Source of the DNA: Flavobacterium agri
GTDB lineage: Bacteria; Bacteroidota; Bacteroidia; Flavobacteriales; Flavobacteriaceae
Direction of reading: 5' to 3'
Length of the DNA: 64,000 nt
Assembly (NCBI RefSeq): GCF_013401995.1
Contig: NZ_JACBJI010000007.1
Location: forward strand, 173,805 to 237,804
The notes under the pieces were generated by a model. The model made no database searches and was not told the DNA's origin. It saw only the letters and a program-made list of their open reading frames with translations. The number at the start of each line of letters is the position of its first letter. Position 1 is the stretch's first letter. Shown here piece by piece: positions 27,501 through 35,582 of this stretch. A program made the position numbers and the translations under genes.

Positions 27501-27736
27501 CGTCGGGTTATTGCAAATTGTCGTTCCGCGATAACGGGATCGGTTTTCGTCAGGAATATGCCGATAAGATTTTCCAGATTTTCCAGCGCCTTCACGGAAA
27601 GACCCAATTCGAAGGAACCGGAATAGGCCTTGCCATGTGCCGAAAGATCGCCGAAAACCACAAAGGCGTGATTTATGCCGAAGGGCATGAAGGTTCGGGT
27701 GCTGAATTTATAGTGATTTTGCCTTTTGCGCAATAA
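24590..27736 (+). CDS. cytosolic multi-PAS sensor histidine kinase
   Basis: Signal-transducing kinase of about 1048 residues without transmembrane segments. I count six PAS-type units before the kinase core, at roughly residues 5-130, 145-270, 275-395, 400-525, 530-655 and 660-785; five repeat a recognisable signature (G/GKxxxExxPEL and F/YNF-YxPxxDAxGxVxGVxxxAxDVT). Kinase core: HisKA with His824 in ASHDLQEPLRK, N-box NLISNSLKYS, G1 DNGIGF, G2 GTGIGLAMC. There is no receiver domain and no response regulator adjacent. The start is uncertain: TTG at 24590 precedes PAS1; an ATG at residue 15 would truncate it. Confidence 0.9.
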   Translation: MYRTPTDYRTIFSAMPGASGLILPNAPEFTIVASTQEFADFAGAEMDDFIGSSLFKYFPDNPDAPLVSGDIRASLAKCLATKQKNELPVQRYDLVLADGNFHEMYWTVIHTPILDEKGEIAFIIHTAINKTDTITAELRAKTIKSIEPAYNLFKQSNTAIHIFMGDDMTVSFANDQTLKFWRKDKTVIGKPLLEIFPELKNQDYPRIIREVRETETAYVVNDKKAVLEFDGELETIYINLILQPFYDHLQTKAVGVVAMVTDVTDTHNSRLALAEKEKSLELAVEIGDLGVFSIDPQTNIVNCSPQIMEWFGMQRPTSALAELLKKIHHDDVHEVNETLRNVGKDNLRHDITFRVANPVNGEMRFLRSIGQLQMEDGKPITLSGIIQDITNIVRSKFDVEQSEQRLRSFIQAAPFPIGIYVGREMRVEMANKALTDVWGKGPDVIGKTYYECLPELAGTGVYENLDSVYVTGKPYNAHNQLVKLVVDGKLHSFYFNYSFTPLFDASGNVYGVMNTAADVTDLNLAKKKLEESEYRYRLLIEESSVATALYLGRNLEIKYANDIMLAYWGKDKSVIGKNLDEAVPELQGQPFIGFLQQVFDSGKTYVGVREKAVLDLGDGLEEFYFNFTYKPLRDAAGDVYGIHHMAINVTSEVLAQKQVEESERNFRNMILQAPVAMCLLHGEKHVFGTVNHMMEELIGRPASELEGKPQFEVMPELQGSGVETILREVFEKAVSYVSEEQEFHFLRGSDFEQVFVRYIYEPMFDASGKVEGVMAVASDVTQQVLARKKIEEVVANRTRELAEANLLLQKSNAELEQFAYIASHDLQEPLRKISLFVQMLETSLGEINDRAKHQMERINNSVGRMTSLIRDILGFSQLSRSHDPLAKIDLDAIFNEAMADFDLILQEKNGTVTAQDLPEIEAIPLQMLQLFHNLISNSLKYSRSDAPPEIRIVASKANREEIERNRLPEIPSGYCKLSFRDNGIGFRQEYADKIFQIFQRLHGKTQFEGTGIGLAMCRKIAENHKGVIYAEGHEGSGAEFIVILPFAQ

Positions 27737-27744
27737 GGTAATCG

Positions 27745-28530
27745 TTACAAATCGTTTTGGGTAATGCGCACGTCCGCAACTAGTTTGCCTTTTTTGTTCA
27801 CATATTCGTAATGTACGACTTCGATCCCCATGCGTAAGATGCTCGGAAACATGCGTCTCAGGTTCGGATCCTGGATGATTTCTTCGCGCACGAGATCGAG
27901 TGTGCCTTCGGTTGTTAACGCATCGGCCAACTCATCGGTCACTTCTACGGTATACACCAATTCGTTTTTCTCGTTTACGTCTATGCGGGTCACGCTGGTT
28001 CCGGCTTCTTTATCGACGATGGGAAGGTTTTGGTTCATCATGCGAAGCGATTCTTTCATGTCGGGCGCGAGTCTCGACTTGCTTCCGGGTATGGGTTTGC
28101 CCGAGTTGGCGTTGAAAAACCGCGATTTATCTTCGGTAAGCGCCACGATCTGGCTTTTTCCGAGCACTTTATTGAGGATTTCCGTACCGTCATTTGCCAT
28201 ATAAATGACTTGGAATTTGACGCCTTCGTCGAGCAAGGATTCCGAATCGGGAAGCTGTTTGACCATTCCGGCGAGCATCGCAGGACCGACTTTGTTGTAG
28301 GTAGGTTTGTCTACCTCGTCGGGATAGGCATTGAGTACGAACGATATTTTGATGGTGTCGTTACTCGCTTCGGCTTCGGCATTGCGAAACACCTCGTTGC
28401 GTATCTGGGGCGATAATTTGTTAAATTCGATTACGGTAGCGCGTATGCGGTCATCCTTGCTTTTCATGCAACCTACCATCGTCAGGCACGTCGCTCCCCA
28501 TGACCAAACGGCAAATATCTTTTTTCTCAT
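27745..28530 (-). CDS. hypothetical lipoprotein
   Basis: A 261-residue exported lipoprotein with a signal ending in VGC (MRKKIFAVWSWGATCLTMVGC, Cys21). The mature protein is a mixture of helices and strands with no motif I know. Repeated patterns such as DTIKISFVLNAYPDEVDK and ELVYTVEVTDELADALTTEG hint at two related alpha/beta halves (roughly residues 35-125 and 170-260), both with an I/V-E-F motif in a strand followed by an L-x-D/E-E helix. Function unknown. It converges with the PAS kinase gene and diverges from the CAL67264-ettA pair. Confidence 0.8.
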   Translation of the reverse strand: MRKKIFAVWSWGATCLTMVGCMKSKDDRIRATVIEFNKLSPQIRNEVFRNAEAEASNDTIKISFVLNAYPDEVDKPTYNKVGPAMLAGMVKQLPDSESLLDEGVKFQVIYMANDGTEILNKVLGKSQIVALTEDKSRFFNANSGKPIPGSKSRLAPDMKESLRMMNQNLPIVDKEAGTSVTRIDVNEKNELVYTVEVTDELADALTTEGTLDLVREEIIQDPNLRRMFPSILRMGIEVVHYEYVNKKGKLVADVRITQNDL

Positions 28531-28649
28531 CTAGATTCGACTTGTTGCGCAATATATCCAAAAAACCGTAACTTCAATCGTGATTCAAAAAGGTTTCGGC
28601 ACTTGCTTTCCAGATTATTTGCCGATATTTGCGCTTCCAAAAAAGATGT

Positions 28650-28832
28650 ATGAAAACGAATAAAAATACCATACTCGGCTGGGCGTCGTTCATTATGGTG
28701 CTTATGGGCTTGCTGCTCATCGGGCTCGGGATTTTCCGTTACGACGACGTGGCCGGATGGGGCTTCGGAGCCGTCGGTCTCGGCTTCCTTGCCAACGCCT
28801 GGGTATTCAGCTCGCTTAAAGGCCGCGTGTAA
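28650..28832 (+). CDS. CAL67264 family small membrane protein
   Basis: A 60-residue protein with two transmembrane segments: ILGWASFIMVLMGLLLIGLGIF and FGAVGLGFLANAWVF, separated by RYDDVAGWG. It matches the flavobacterial family named after CAL67264, known for lying just upstream of ettA, as it does here (27 bp gap). The role is unknown. The open frame extends 21 nt upstream to 28629, but the family begins at MKTNKNTILGW. Cotranscription with ettA is likely. Confidence 0.87.
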   Translation: MKTNKNTILGWASFIMVLMGLLLIGLGIFRYDDVAGWGFGAVGLGFLANAWVFSSLKGRV

Positions 28833-28859
28833 CATTCCTAATTCGATAATTATTTAACC

Positions 28860-30554
28860 ATGTCAGACGATAAGAAAGTAATATTTTCAATGTCGAAAGT
28901 CTCCAAGACGTATTCGGCAAGTAACAAAACCGTCCTCAAGGACATTTACCTGAGCTTCTTTTACGGGGCGAAAATCGGGATTCTCGGTCTTAACGGATCG
29001 GGTAAGTCCTCACTTTTGAAAATCATCGCGGGTGTCGACAAGAATTATCAGGGAGACGTAGTTTTTTCTCCGGGTTATACCGTCGGATATCTCGAACAAG
29101 AGCCACAACTCGACGAGAACAAGACCGTAATCGAGATCGTGCGCGAAGGCGTGGCAGAAACTATGGCGGTTCTTGAGGAATTCAACAAGATCAACGACCA
29201 ATTCGGTTTGCCAGAAGTATATGAGGATGCAGACAAGATGCAGAAACTCATGGACCGTCAAGCGGAATTACAGGACAAGATCGACGCTTTGGGTGCATGG
29301 GAAATCGACAACAAGCTCGAAGTCGCGATGGATGCGTTGCGTACGCCGGATCCGGACACGCCGATCAAAGTACTTTCTGGCGGTGAAAAACGTCGTGTGG
29401 CTTTGTGCCGACTTTTGCTTCAGCAGCCCGATGTTTTGCTTTTGGATGAACCGACGAACCACTTGGACGCCGAATCTGTTTTGTGGCTCGAACAACACTT
29501 GCAGCAATATCCGGGAACGATCATCGCCGTGACCCACGACCGTTATTTCCTTGACAACGTGGCCGGATGGATTCTCGAACTCGACAGAGGTGAAGGCATT
29601 CCATGGAAAGGCAACTATTCGTCATGGCTCGACCAAAAAGCCAAGCGTTTGGAACAGGAAGAGAAAACCGCATCCAAACGCCGCAAGACTTTGGAACGCG
29701 AGCTCGAATGGGTAAGACAAGGTGCGAAAGGCCGTCAGAGCAAACAAAAGGCGCGTTTACAGAACTACGACAAACTCTTGAACGAAGACCAAAAAGAACT
29801 CGACGAGAAACTCGAGATCTACATCCCGAACGGACCGCGACTCGGAACGAATGTCATCGAAGCCGATAAAGTCGCAAAAGCGTTCGGCGAAAAACTATTG
29901 TACGACAACCTGAATTTCACGTTGCCTCAAGCCGGAATCGTAGGCGTCATCGGGCCGAACGGAGCCGGTAAGACCACGATTTTCAAAATGATCATGGACG
30001 AACTCCAACCCGACGCAGGTGAATTCAAAGTAGGCGAGACGGTAAAAATCGCATACGTCGACCAGTCGCATTCGAACATCGATCCCGAGAAATCGATTTG
30101 GGAAAACTTCGCCGACGGGCAGGAACTCATCATGATGGGCGGAAAACAAGTCAATTCACGCGCTTACCTGAGCCGTTTCAATTTTGGAGGATCGGATCAG
30201 AACAAAAAAGTGTCGATGCTTTCGGGCGGTGAAAGAAACCGTCTGCATTTGGCGATGACCTTGAAAGAGGAAGGGAACGTATTGCTTCTCGATGAGCCGA
30301 CGAACGACCTCGACATCAACACGCTTCGTGCGCTCGAGGAAGGTCTTGAGAATTTTGCGGGTTGTGCGGTGGTCATTTCCCACGACCGTTGGTTCCTGGA
30401 TCGTATCTGCACGCACATTCTTGCATTTGAAGGAAATTCCGAAGTTTACTTTTTTGAAGGAAGTTTCTCAGATTATGAAGAGAACAAGAAGAAGCGCCTC
30501 GGGGTGGACGTCACGCCTAAGCGTATTAAGTACAGGAAGTTGATTCGAAATTAA
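28860..30554 (+). CDS. ettA: energy-dependent translational throttle protein EttA
   Basis: ABC-F ATPase that binds the ribosomal E site and gates translation according to the ATP/ADP ratio. 564 residues with two ABC domains: Walker A GLNGSGKSS and signature LSGGEKRRVAL, then the P-site tRNA-interacting linker (about residues 245-320, rich in Lys/Arg/Glu: KRLEQEEKTASKRRK, RQGAKGRQSKQKARLQ), then Walker A GPNGAGKTT and LSGGERNRLHL. Both Walker B motifs end LLLDEPTN. Upstream lies the CAL67264 partner gene, downstream a strong terminator. Confidence 0.95.
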   Translation: MSDDKKVIFSMSKVSKTYSASNKTVLKDIYLSFFYGAKIGILGLNGSGKSSLLKIIAGVDKNYQGDVVFSPGYTVGYLEQEPQLDENKTVIEIVREGVAETMAVLEEFNKINDQFGLPEVYEDADKMQKLMDRQAELQDKIDALGAWEIDNKLEVAMDALRTPDPDTPIKVLSGGEKRRVALCRLLLQQPDVLLLDEPTNHLDAESVLWLEQHLQQYPGTIIAVTHDRYFLDNVAGWILELDRGEGIPWKGNYSSWLDQKAKRLEQEEKTASKRRKTLERELEWVRQGAKGRQSKQKARLQNYDKLLNEDQKELDEKLEIYIPNGPRLGTNVIEADKVAKAFGEKLLYDNLNFTLPQAGIVGVIGPNGAGKTTIFKMIMDELQPDAGEFKVGETVKIAYVDQSHSNIDPEKSIWENFADGQELIMMGGKQVNSRAYLSRFNFGGSDQNKKVSMLSGGERNRLHLAMTLKEEGNVLLLDEPTNDLDINTLRALEEGLENFAGCAVVISHDRWFLDRICTHILAFEGNSEVYFFEGSFSDYEENKKKRLGVDVTPKRIKYRKLIRN

Positions 30555-30563
30555 ATCTATAGC

Positions 30564-30594
30564 AAAACCCCGATTTTCACGATCGGGGTTTTTA
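30564..30594 (+). terminator. intrinsic terminator of ettA
   Basis: Eleven-bp stem AAAACCCCGAT/ATCGGGGTTTT, 7-nt loop and T-run, 10 bp after the ettA stop codon. Confidence 0.92.
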
Positions 30595-30608
30595 TTTATG
30601 GACAATCC

Positions 30609-32840
30609 GTGTATATTTACCAGACCAAATCTAGTGCATTGCCCATAAACCGTAATATCTTCTTGCTGCCGCTATTGATGTGTGTAGCTACATTTGCTTT
30701 TTCGCAACAATCAGGGTATTCGGCCAAGGGCATAGACGAACTCACCGTCAAGGCCGATAAATATCTCACTGATCTTAATTTTCGGGAATCTCTGCGCTAT
30801 TCACGCGAAGCACTCAAACAATCTATCGCGCTCAAGGACAATTACCGCATCGCGTACGCTTACAATACGATTGCAGGAAATTACGACGAATTGTCCGAAA
30901 ACGACAAAGCGATCTACTACTACAACAAAGGCTTGTTCTATGCCAACAAGACCGATAACGATACGCTCAAGAACTGGCTCAACAACAACTTGGGTAATAT
31001 GTATTTCTTCGAGAAGAAACATTACGAGAAAGGCATCGCGTATTATCAGTCTTCAATCCGCTACAGCGAAAAAATTGCCGATACTTCGCAAATCCTGTTT
31101 ACCAAACTAAACATTGCCTGGGCGTATTTCGATATCGGGCTTTACAAGGAAGGCCAACCGTATCTTGAATACGTGAACCGATATTTCGGCAAGTTCGGGC
31201 GCAAGAACCTCAAGGCTGCGCGACTGATGCTCAACGGCATGCTCGAAAGTCATCTGGATCACGACAAATCGGCCGATATATTTTTCCGTCAGGCGATGGA
31301 TACGGCCGTGGCGACGCATGAAAAGCTTGATCTTTCCTATACATATCAGGAATATTCGAAGTTTCTCAACAAAATCGGCGACTACAAAAACGCGTATCGT
31401 TATCTGGCCAAATTCGATAAGATAAAGGATGAGGTTTACGATGAGGAAAAACTAAAACGCGCGGCGACCGAAGGCCTCAATCTCGAGCTCGACGAGTACA
31501 AAAGAGCCGTTGACCGCATCGCTGCCGAAAACGAAGTACAGGCGTTGAGTTTGCGCAAATCGCAAATCATCGTGATTCTTTTCGTAATCAGCTTGTTGGC
31601 GCTTACTTTATTGGTTTACATACTATATAAAAACGTCAACTTCAAGAAAAAGGTGAATGCTGAATTGCTCGAGGCCAACCAAAAATTGATTTTGGCCAAA
31701 GAGAAAGCAGAAGAAGCCTCGCGTCTCAAAACCCAGTTCGTTTCCACGATCAGCCATGAATTGCGTACGCCTTTGTACGGCGTCGTCGGGATTACCGATA
31801 TGATTGCAGACGAGCACAAGGAACTCGTTCGGAGTCCGCACTTGAACTCGCTGCGTTTTTCGGCCAAATACCTGTTGTCGCTCGTGAACGACATTTTGCA
31901 GATCAACAAGATAGAGGAAAAGCGCGTCGTTTTGGAAAGTCATGTATTCAACGTATCGGACGAAATCCATACGATAAAAGATTCGTTGAAATTCATCGCC
32001 AACCGCAACCGCAACGAGATCGAAATCGACATCGATCCCGAAATACCCGAATCGCTTATAGGCGACAAACTGAGGCTTTCGCAGATTTTCATGAACTTGG
32101 TCAGCAATGCGCTCAAGTTCACGAGCGACGGCCGCATCATCATCCACGCGAAACTGCTCAAATCGATAGGCGAAAGACGTTATATCAAGTTTTGTGTGAT
32201 CGATAATGGCATCGGCATCGCCCAAGAAGACCAGGAAAAGATTTTCGAGAAATTCGTGCAGATCGAGCGCAAGGAGAACGATTATCAGGGAACCGGGCTC
32301 GGTTTGTCTATCGTGAAAAGGCTGATCGAGCTTTTCGACAGCGAAATCCACCTGCACAGCATACCCGGAAAAGGAACCGAATTCGATTTTACGATCGCTT
32401 TCGAATACAACCTAGAGAAGACGCGCGAGATCATCAATAATATGGAAGTCGACCTTTCTACGGCGGCTTCCCACGAGGTATTGGTGGTCGAGGACAACAA
32501 AATCAATCAAATGGTCACGCGAAAAATCCTTGAAAGCAACAGCTATAAATGCAGGGTTGTCGACGACGGGCTCACGGCCATAGAAATCCTACGCAAACAG
32601 AAGTTCGATTTGGTGCTCATGGACATCAACATGCCCATCATAAACGGTTTCGAGACTACGAGACGCATCCGTCAATTCGATATGGAAACCCCGATCGTCG
32701 CGCTCACGGCTTTCGACAAGGAAGAAATTACCGAAGAAGCGCTTTCCGCAGGCATGAACGACATCATCATAAAACCGTTCGAGCCTATAAAGTTGTTTCA
32801 GGTGATTTCGGGGCAAATCAACAAGCGTTTATCGAAATGA
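30609..32840 (+). CDS. TPR hybrid sensor histidine kinase
   Basis: Inner-membrane hybrid kinase of 743 residues from the GTG at 30609 (later start possible). Signal segment FLLPLLMCVATFAFSQ, then a periplasmic tetratricopeptide region (about residues 40-290: SAKGIDELTVKADKYL, YAYNTIAGNYDELSENDKAIYYYNKG and similar units), a transmembrane helix VILFVISLLALTLLVYILY, HisKA with His383 in STISHELRTPLYG, HATPase with NLVSNALKF, DNGIGI and GTGLGLSIV, and a C-terminal receiver domain with Asp672 in VLMDINMPI. There is no DNA-binding output, so it must pass phosphate on or act in cis. No regulator gene is adjacent. Confidence 0.92.
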   Translation: MYIYQTKSSALPINRNIFLLPLLMCVATFAFSQQSGYSAKGIDELTVKADKYLTDLNFRESLRYSREALKQSIALKDNYRIAYAYNTIAGNYDELSENDKAIYYYNKGLFYANKTDNDTLKNWLNNNLGNMYFFEKKHYEKGIAYYQSSIRYSEKIADTSQILFTKLNIAWAYFDIGLYKEGQPYLEYVNRYFGKFGRKNLKAARLMLNGMLESHLDHDKSADIFFRQAMDTAVATHEKLDLSYTYQEYSKFLNKIGDYKNAYRYLAKFDKIKDEVYDEEKLKRAATEGLNLELDEYKRAVDRIAAENEVQALSLRKSQIIVILFVISLLALTLLVYILYKNVNFKKKVNAELLEANQKLILAKEKAEEASRLKTQFVSTISHELRTPLYGVVGITDMIADEHKELVRSPHLNSLRFSAKYLLSLVNDILQINKIEEKRVVLESHVFNVSDEIHTIKDSLKFIANRNRNEIEIDIDPEIPESLIGDKLRLSQIFMNLVSNALKFTSDGRIIIHAKLLKSIGERRYIKFCVIDNGIGIAQEDQEKIFEKFVQIERKENDYQGTGLGLSIVKRLIELFDSEIHLHSIPGKGTEFDFTIAFEYNLEKTREIINNMEVDLSTAASHEVLVVEDNKINQMVTRKILESNSYKCRVVDDGLTAIEILRKQKFDLVLMDINMPIINGFETTRRIRQFDMETPIVALTAFDKEEITEEALSAGMNDIIIKPFEPIKLFQVISGQINKRLSK

Positions 32841-32875
32841 CATGCTGATGTTTTTATAAATTCATTGGATTCAAA

Positions 32876-32920
32876 TAAAAATCCCGTCCAATCAAGAACG
32901 GGATTTTTATTTTTTTGGTT
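32876..32920. terminator. bidirectional terminator
   Basis: Stem AAAAATCCCGT/ACGGGATTTTT, 10-nt loop, T-rich on both sides, between the hybrid kinase and the convergent DEAD-box gene. Confidence 0.9.
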
Positions 32921-32930
32921 CAGTGAACAA

Positions 32931-34211
32931 TCAATACCAACGTCTCTTATTTTTTTTCGAGCCTTCTGATTTTCTTCCCGGGTTATTGTTCCTTGTCTTG
33001 CCGCTGCGGTTGTTGTTTTTAGGCTGTTGCTGCGGTTGATTCGGTGGCGGGATTGTACCTGGCGCTTCACCTTCTTTCCACGGATACGGATGCTCGTCTA
33101 CGATTTTCACGTCGACTTTTATGAGTTTTTGGATGTCTTTCCAATACGGCGCTTCGTCTTTGGAACAGAACGAAATGGCGACGCCTCCGTTTCCGGCACG
33201 TCCGGTTCGACCGATGCGGTGCACGTAAGTTTCGGGAATGTTCGGCAGATCGAAGTTGATCACGAAAGGCAGTTGCTCGATGTCGATTCCCCTTGCGGCG
33301 ATATCCGTAGCGACCAAAACCCCGACTTCATTGTTCTTGAACGCTTCGAGTACGCGTTGGCGCGCCGATTGCGATTTGTCGCCATGGATGGCTTCGGCGG
33401 CGACACCTTTTTTGCGAAGCGAACGCACCACGTTGTCGGCACCGTGCTTGGTCCTCGCGAAAACCAATACGTGATTGAGTTTTTCGTTGCGGATCAAATG
33501 ATACAGCATATTGCGTTTGTCGGTCTTGTCGACGAAGTAGATGCGCTGTTCGACTCTTTCGGCTGTAGAGGAAACCGGTGCGACCTGGACGTTCGCCGGA
33601 TCGTTGAGGAACATTTCGGCAAGCTCGCGTATCTGCATCGGCATCGTGGCTGAGAAAAGCAATGTCTGGCGATTGTCTGGCGTGAGCTTCACGATTTTCT
33701 TGACATCGTTGATAAAGCCCATATCGAGCATCTGGTCGGCTTCGTCGAGAACCAACGTATGCAAATGGTCAAGGTCGATGAAACCTTGCTTGTGCAAATC
33801 GAGCAAACGTCCCGGCGTGGCGATAAGTACGTCGACACCTTTCTTGAGCTGATCGACTTGCGGTATTTGGGAAACACCTCCGAAAACCGTCAATTGGCGC
33901 AGATTCGTATATTTTCCGTACGTCTCGAAACTCTCACCGATTTGGAGTGCAAGTTCACGAGTAGGCGTCACGACCAACGCGCGGATCACTTTATGACGTT
34001 TCGATGTGCCGATATTGCGGTGCAGGTTATGGATGATCGGAATCGCGAATGCGGCCGTTTTCCCGGTTCCGGTCTGCGCACAACCGACGAGGTCGCGCCC
34101 TTCAAGAATAACGGGAATGGATTGTTGCTGGATCGGCGTCGGGTTGGTGTAGCCTTCCTCGGAAACCGCCGTCAATATGGATTTGGATAATTGTAAATCT
34201 TCGAATTTCAT
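32931..34211 (-). CDS. DEAD-box RNA helicase
   Basis: ATP-dependent RNA helicase of 426 residues, RhlE-like. Q motif (GYTNPTPIQ), Walker A AQTGTGKTAAF, PTRELALQI, DEAD box LVLDEADQMLD, SAT, and C-terminal HRIGRTGRAG motifs are all intact. The tail is short, basic and Asn/Gln/Pro-rich (about 45 residues, ending in KKNKRRWY), suited to RNA binding. I start at MKFEDLQLSKSI (34211) because a -7 box TATCTTTG lies at 34244-34237 on the minus strand, only 25 nt upstream, and an earlier in-frame ATG would lie close to it. Confidence 0.93.
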   Translation of the reverse strand: MKFEDLQLSKSILTAVSEEGYTNPTPIQQQSIPVILEGRDLVGCAQTGTGKTAAFAIPIIHNLHRNIGTSKRHKVIRALVVTPTRELALQIGESFETYGKYTNLRQLTVFGGVSQIPQVDQLKKGVDVLIATPGRLLDLHKQGFIDLDHLHTLVLDEADQMLDMGFINDVKKIVKLTPDNRQTLLFSATMPMQIRELAEMFLNDPANVQVAPVSSTAERVEQRIYFVDKTDKRNMLYHLIRNEKLNHVLVFARTKHGADNVVRSLRKKGVAAEAIHGDKSQSARQRVLEAFKNNEVGVLVATDIAARGIDIEQLPFVINFDLPNIPETYVHRIGRTGRAGNGGVAISFCSKDEAPYWKDIQKLIKVDVKIVDEHPYPWKEGEAPGTIPPPNQPQQQPKNNNRSGKTRNNNPGRKSEGSKKNKRRWY

Positions 34212-34236
34212 GTATGTAGCCGTTTTTGGCAAGCGG

Positions 34237-34244
34237 CAAAGATA
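34237..34244 (-). promoter_or_regulatory. -7 box upstream of the DEAD-box gene
   Basis: TATCTTTG on the minus strand matches TAnnTTTG. I found no clear TTG at the right distance. Confidence 0.5.
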
Positions 34245-34348
34245 GGGTATTATTTATTCTTCTATTTTTTATTCCTAATTGTTTATTGTATAAGGACGAA
34301 TCGTTCGGGGCAAACGAATAAAAAATAAGTAATGAAAAATGATAATGA

Positions 34349-35383
34349 TTACTCCGAAAGCTGCGCCTTCACGAAATCCGTAAGTAAATATCCGATGAGT
34401 TTTCCGATAAGGTGCTTGTTCTTCTCATCGCCCAAATCGGGTGCGCCTTCGCATATATGCAGATAGGAAGCGTTGCGGTGTTTGGCGAAAAAGTGCACGA
34501 ACTTACGCGCTTTGGCCACCGAAAAACCACTGTAGGTCATCGTGCTGCTGGCCACGTCGGGAATAGCGTCAAGATCGATCTCGATGCCGAACGTATCGGT
34601 ACTCACGAAATCGAGAGCGAGTTTCATTTGTTGGTCGAAGTCTTTTTCGCCACGGATGGAAATCTCGTCATACGTCGTAAACTGTACGCGATTCTCGAGT
34701 TTCTTGATATTCTGGAGCACGTTTTTCGAAACGTAATTCTCGTGAAGTCCGAATATGAAATACTTTTTGAGGAAACCTTCCTCGAAAGCATAATGGAAAG
34801 CGTTGCCGTTGTGCCTGCCTTCCAAAATGCGAAAATCGGATTGGGAATCGAAATTCACCGCGTTGATCGGTCTTCCTTTTGCCAAAGCCGTCCCTTTGAT
34901 GTTTCCGTAAGCGTTGTTCTGTCCGCCGCCGATGATGATAGGCGTTTTTCCTGCTTTGACGATAGAGAATATCAAGTGCGAAACTTCTTTGTCGATGCTT
35001 TGTACCAATTTGCTGATCGCGAGTCGGTCGTGGGTTTCGTTGAAATTAAAGCTTTCGGCCTGCTGCATTTCTTTTGCGACGTCGAGATGGCCGAGCGCGA
35101 GGATGTCACTTCCTTTACAAAATCGGTTGTGTTGAAGATTCGCGATGCTTTCGAGTGCGTTTTGCCAGGCCGATGCCGCTCCGGGACGTCCCGAATTGGC
35201 GCGGATGCCGATGTCTTCGGGAATTCCGAACAATACGAAACGCGCCTCGCAATTGGCCATGAATGACAATGGATCGGCGGTTTTGGGAACGGTAAGCATC
35301 TTCTCGCCGAAACGTATTTCACCGCTTCTGTGGCGCGTCAATCGGGCCAGTTCGGTTTGTCGCAACGGAATCAATTTTTCCAT
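34349..35383 (-). CDS. hutG: arginase/formimidoylglutamase family protein with altered metal site
   Basis: Ureohydrolase-fold protein (344 residues) that in this context would release formamide or ammonia from formimidoylglutamate in histidine degradation; hutI is nearby. Family blocks are GGGQNNAYGNIKG, AVNFDSQSDFRILEGRHNGN and EIDLDAIPD. In arginases the first two contain the metal-binding His (GGDHS and DxHxD); here they read Gln155 and Gln181, while Asp179, Asp183 and the Asp pair of the last block remain. Activity is therefore uncertain; hutG is a tentative name. A -7 box TATTTTTG is at 35408-35401. Confidence 0.75.
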   Translation of the reverse strand: MEKLIPLRQTELARLTRHRSGEIRFGEKMLTVPKTADPLSFMANCEARFVLFGIPEDIGIRANSGRPGAASAWQNALESIANLQHNRFCKGSDILALGHLDVAKEMQQAESFNFNETHDRLAISKLVQSIDKEVSHLIFSIVKAGKTPIIIGGGQNNAYGNIKGTALAKGRPINAVNFDSQSDFRILEGRHNGNAFHYAFEEGFLKKYFIFGLHENYVSKNVLQNIKKLENRVQFTTYDEISIRGEKDFDQQMKLALDFVSTDTFGIEIDLDAIPDVASSTMTYSGFSVAKARKFVHFFAKHRNASYLHICEGAPDLGDEKNKHLIGKLIGYLLTDFVKAQLSE

Positions 35384-35514
35384 GAAATCGCAATTTGCGC
35401 CAAAAATACGGATTTACAATTCATGCGAACTTTTCCGATCGAGATAAAAATCCCAATTTTTTTGCCGATTGGAAAAAGTTGGATAAGTTCTTCCCTAAAC
35501 TTTCGTTAATATGG

Positions 35515-35544
35515 TTGTGAGACCCTTTTAATAATTTAAATTTG
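35515..35544 (+). promoter_or_regulatory. Bacteroidetes-type promoter of the coiled-coil gene
   Basis: TTG (35515-35517), 19-nt spacer, TAAATTTG (35537-35544), an exact match to the flavobacterial consensus, 38 nt before the ATG. Confidence 0.7.
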
Positions 35545-35582
35545 TTAAAATTTAACATTTCAACCAACTTAAAACCAACGTT

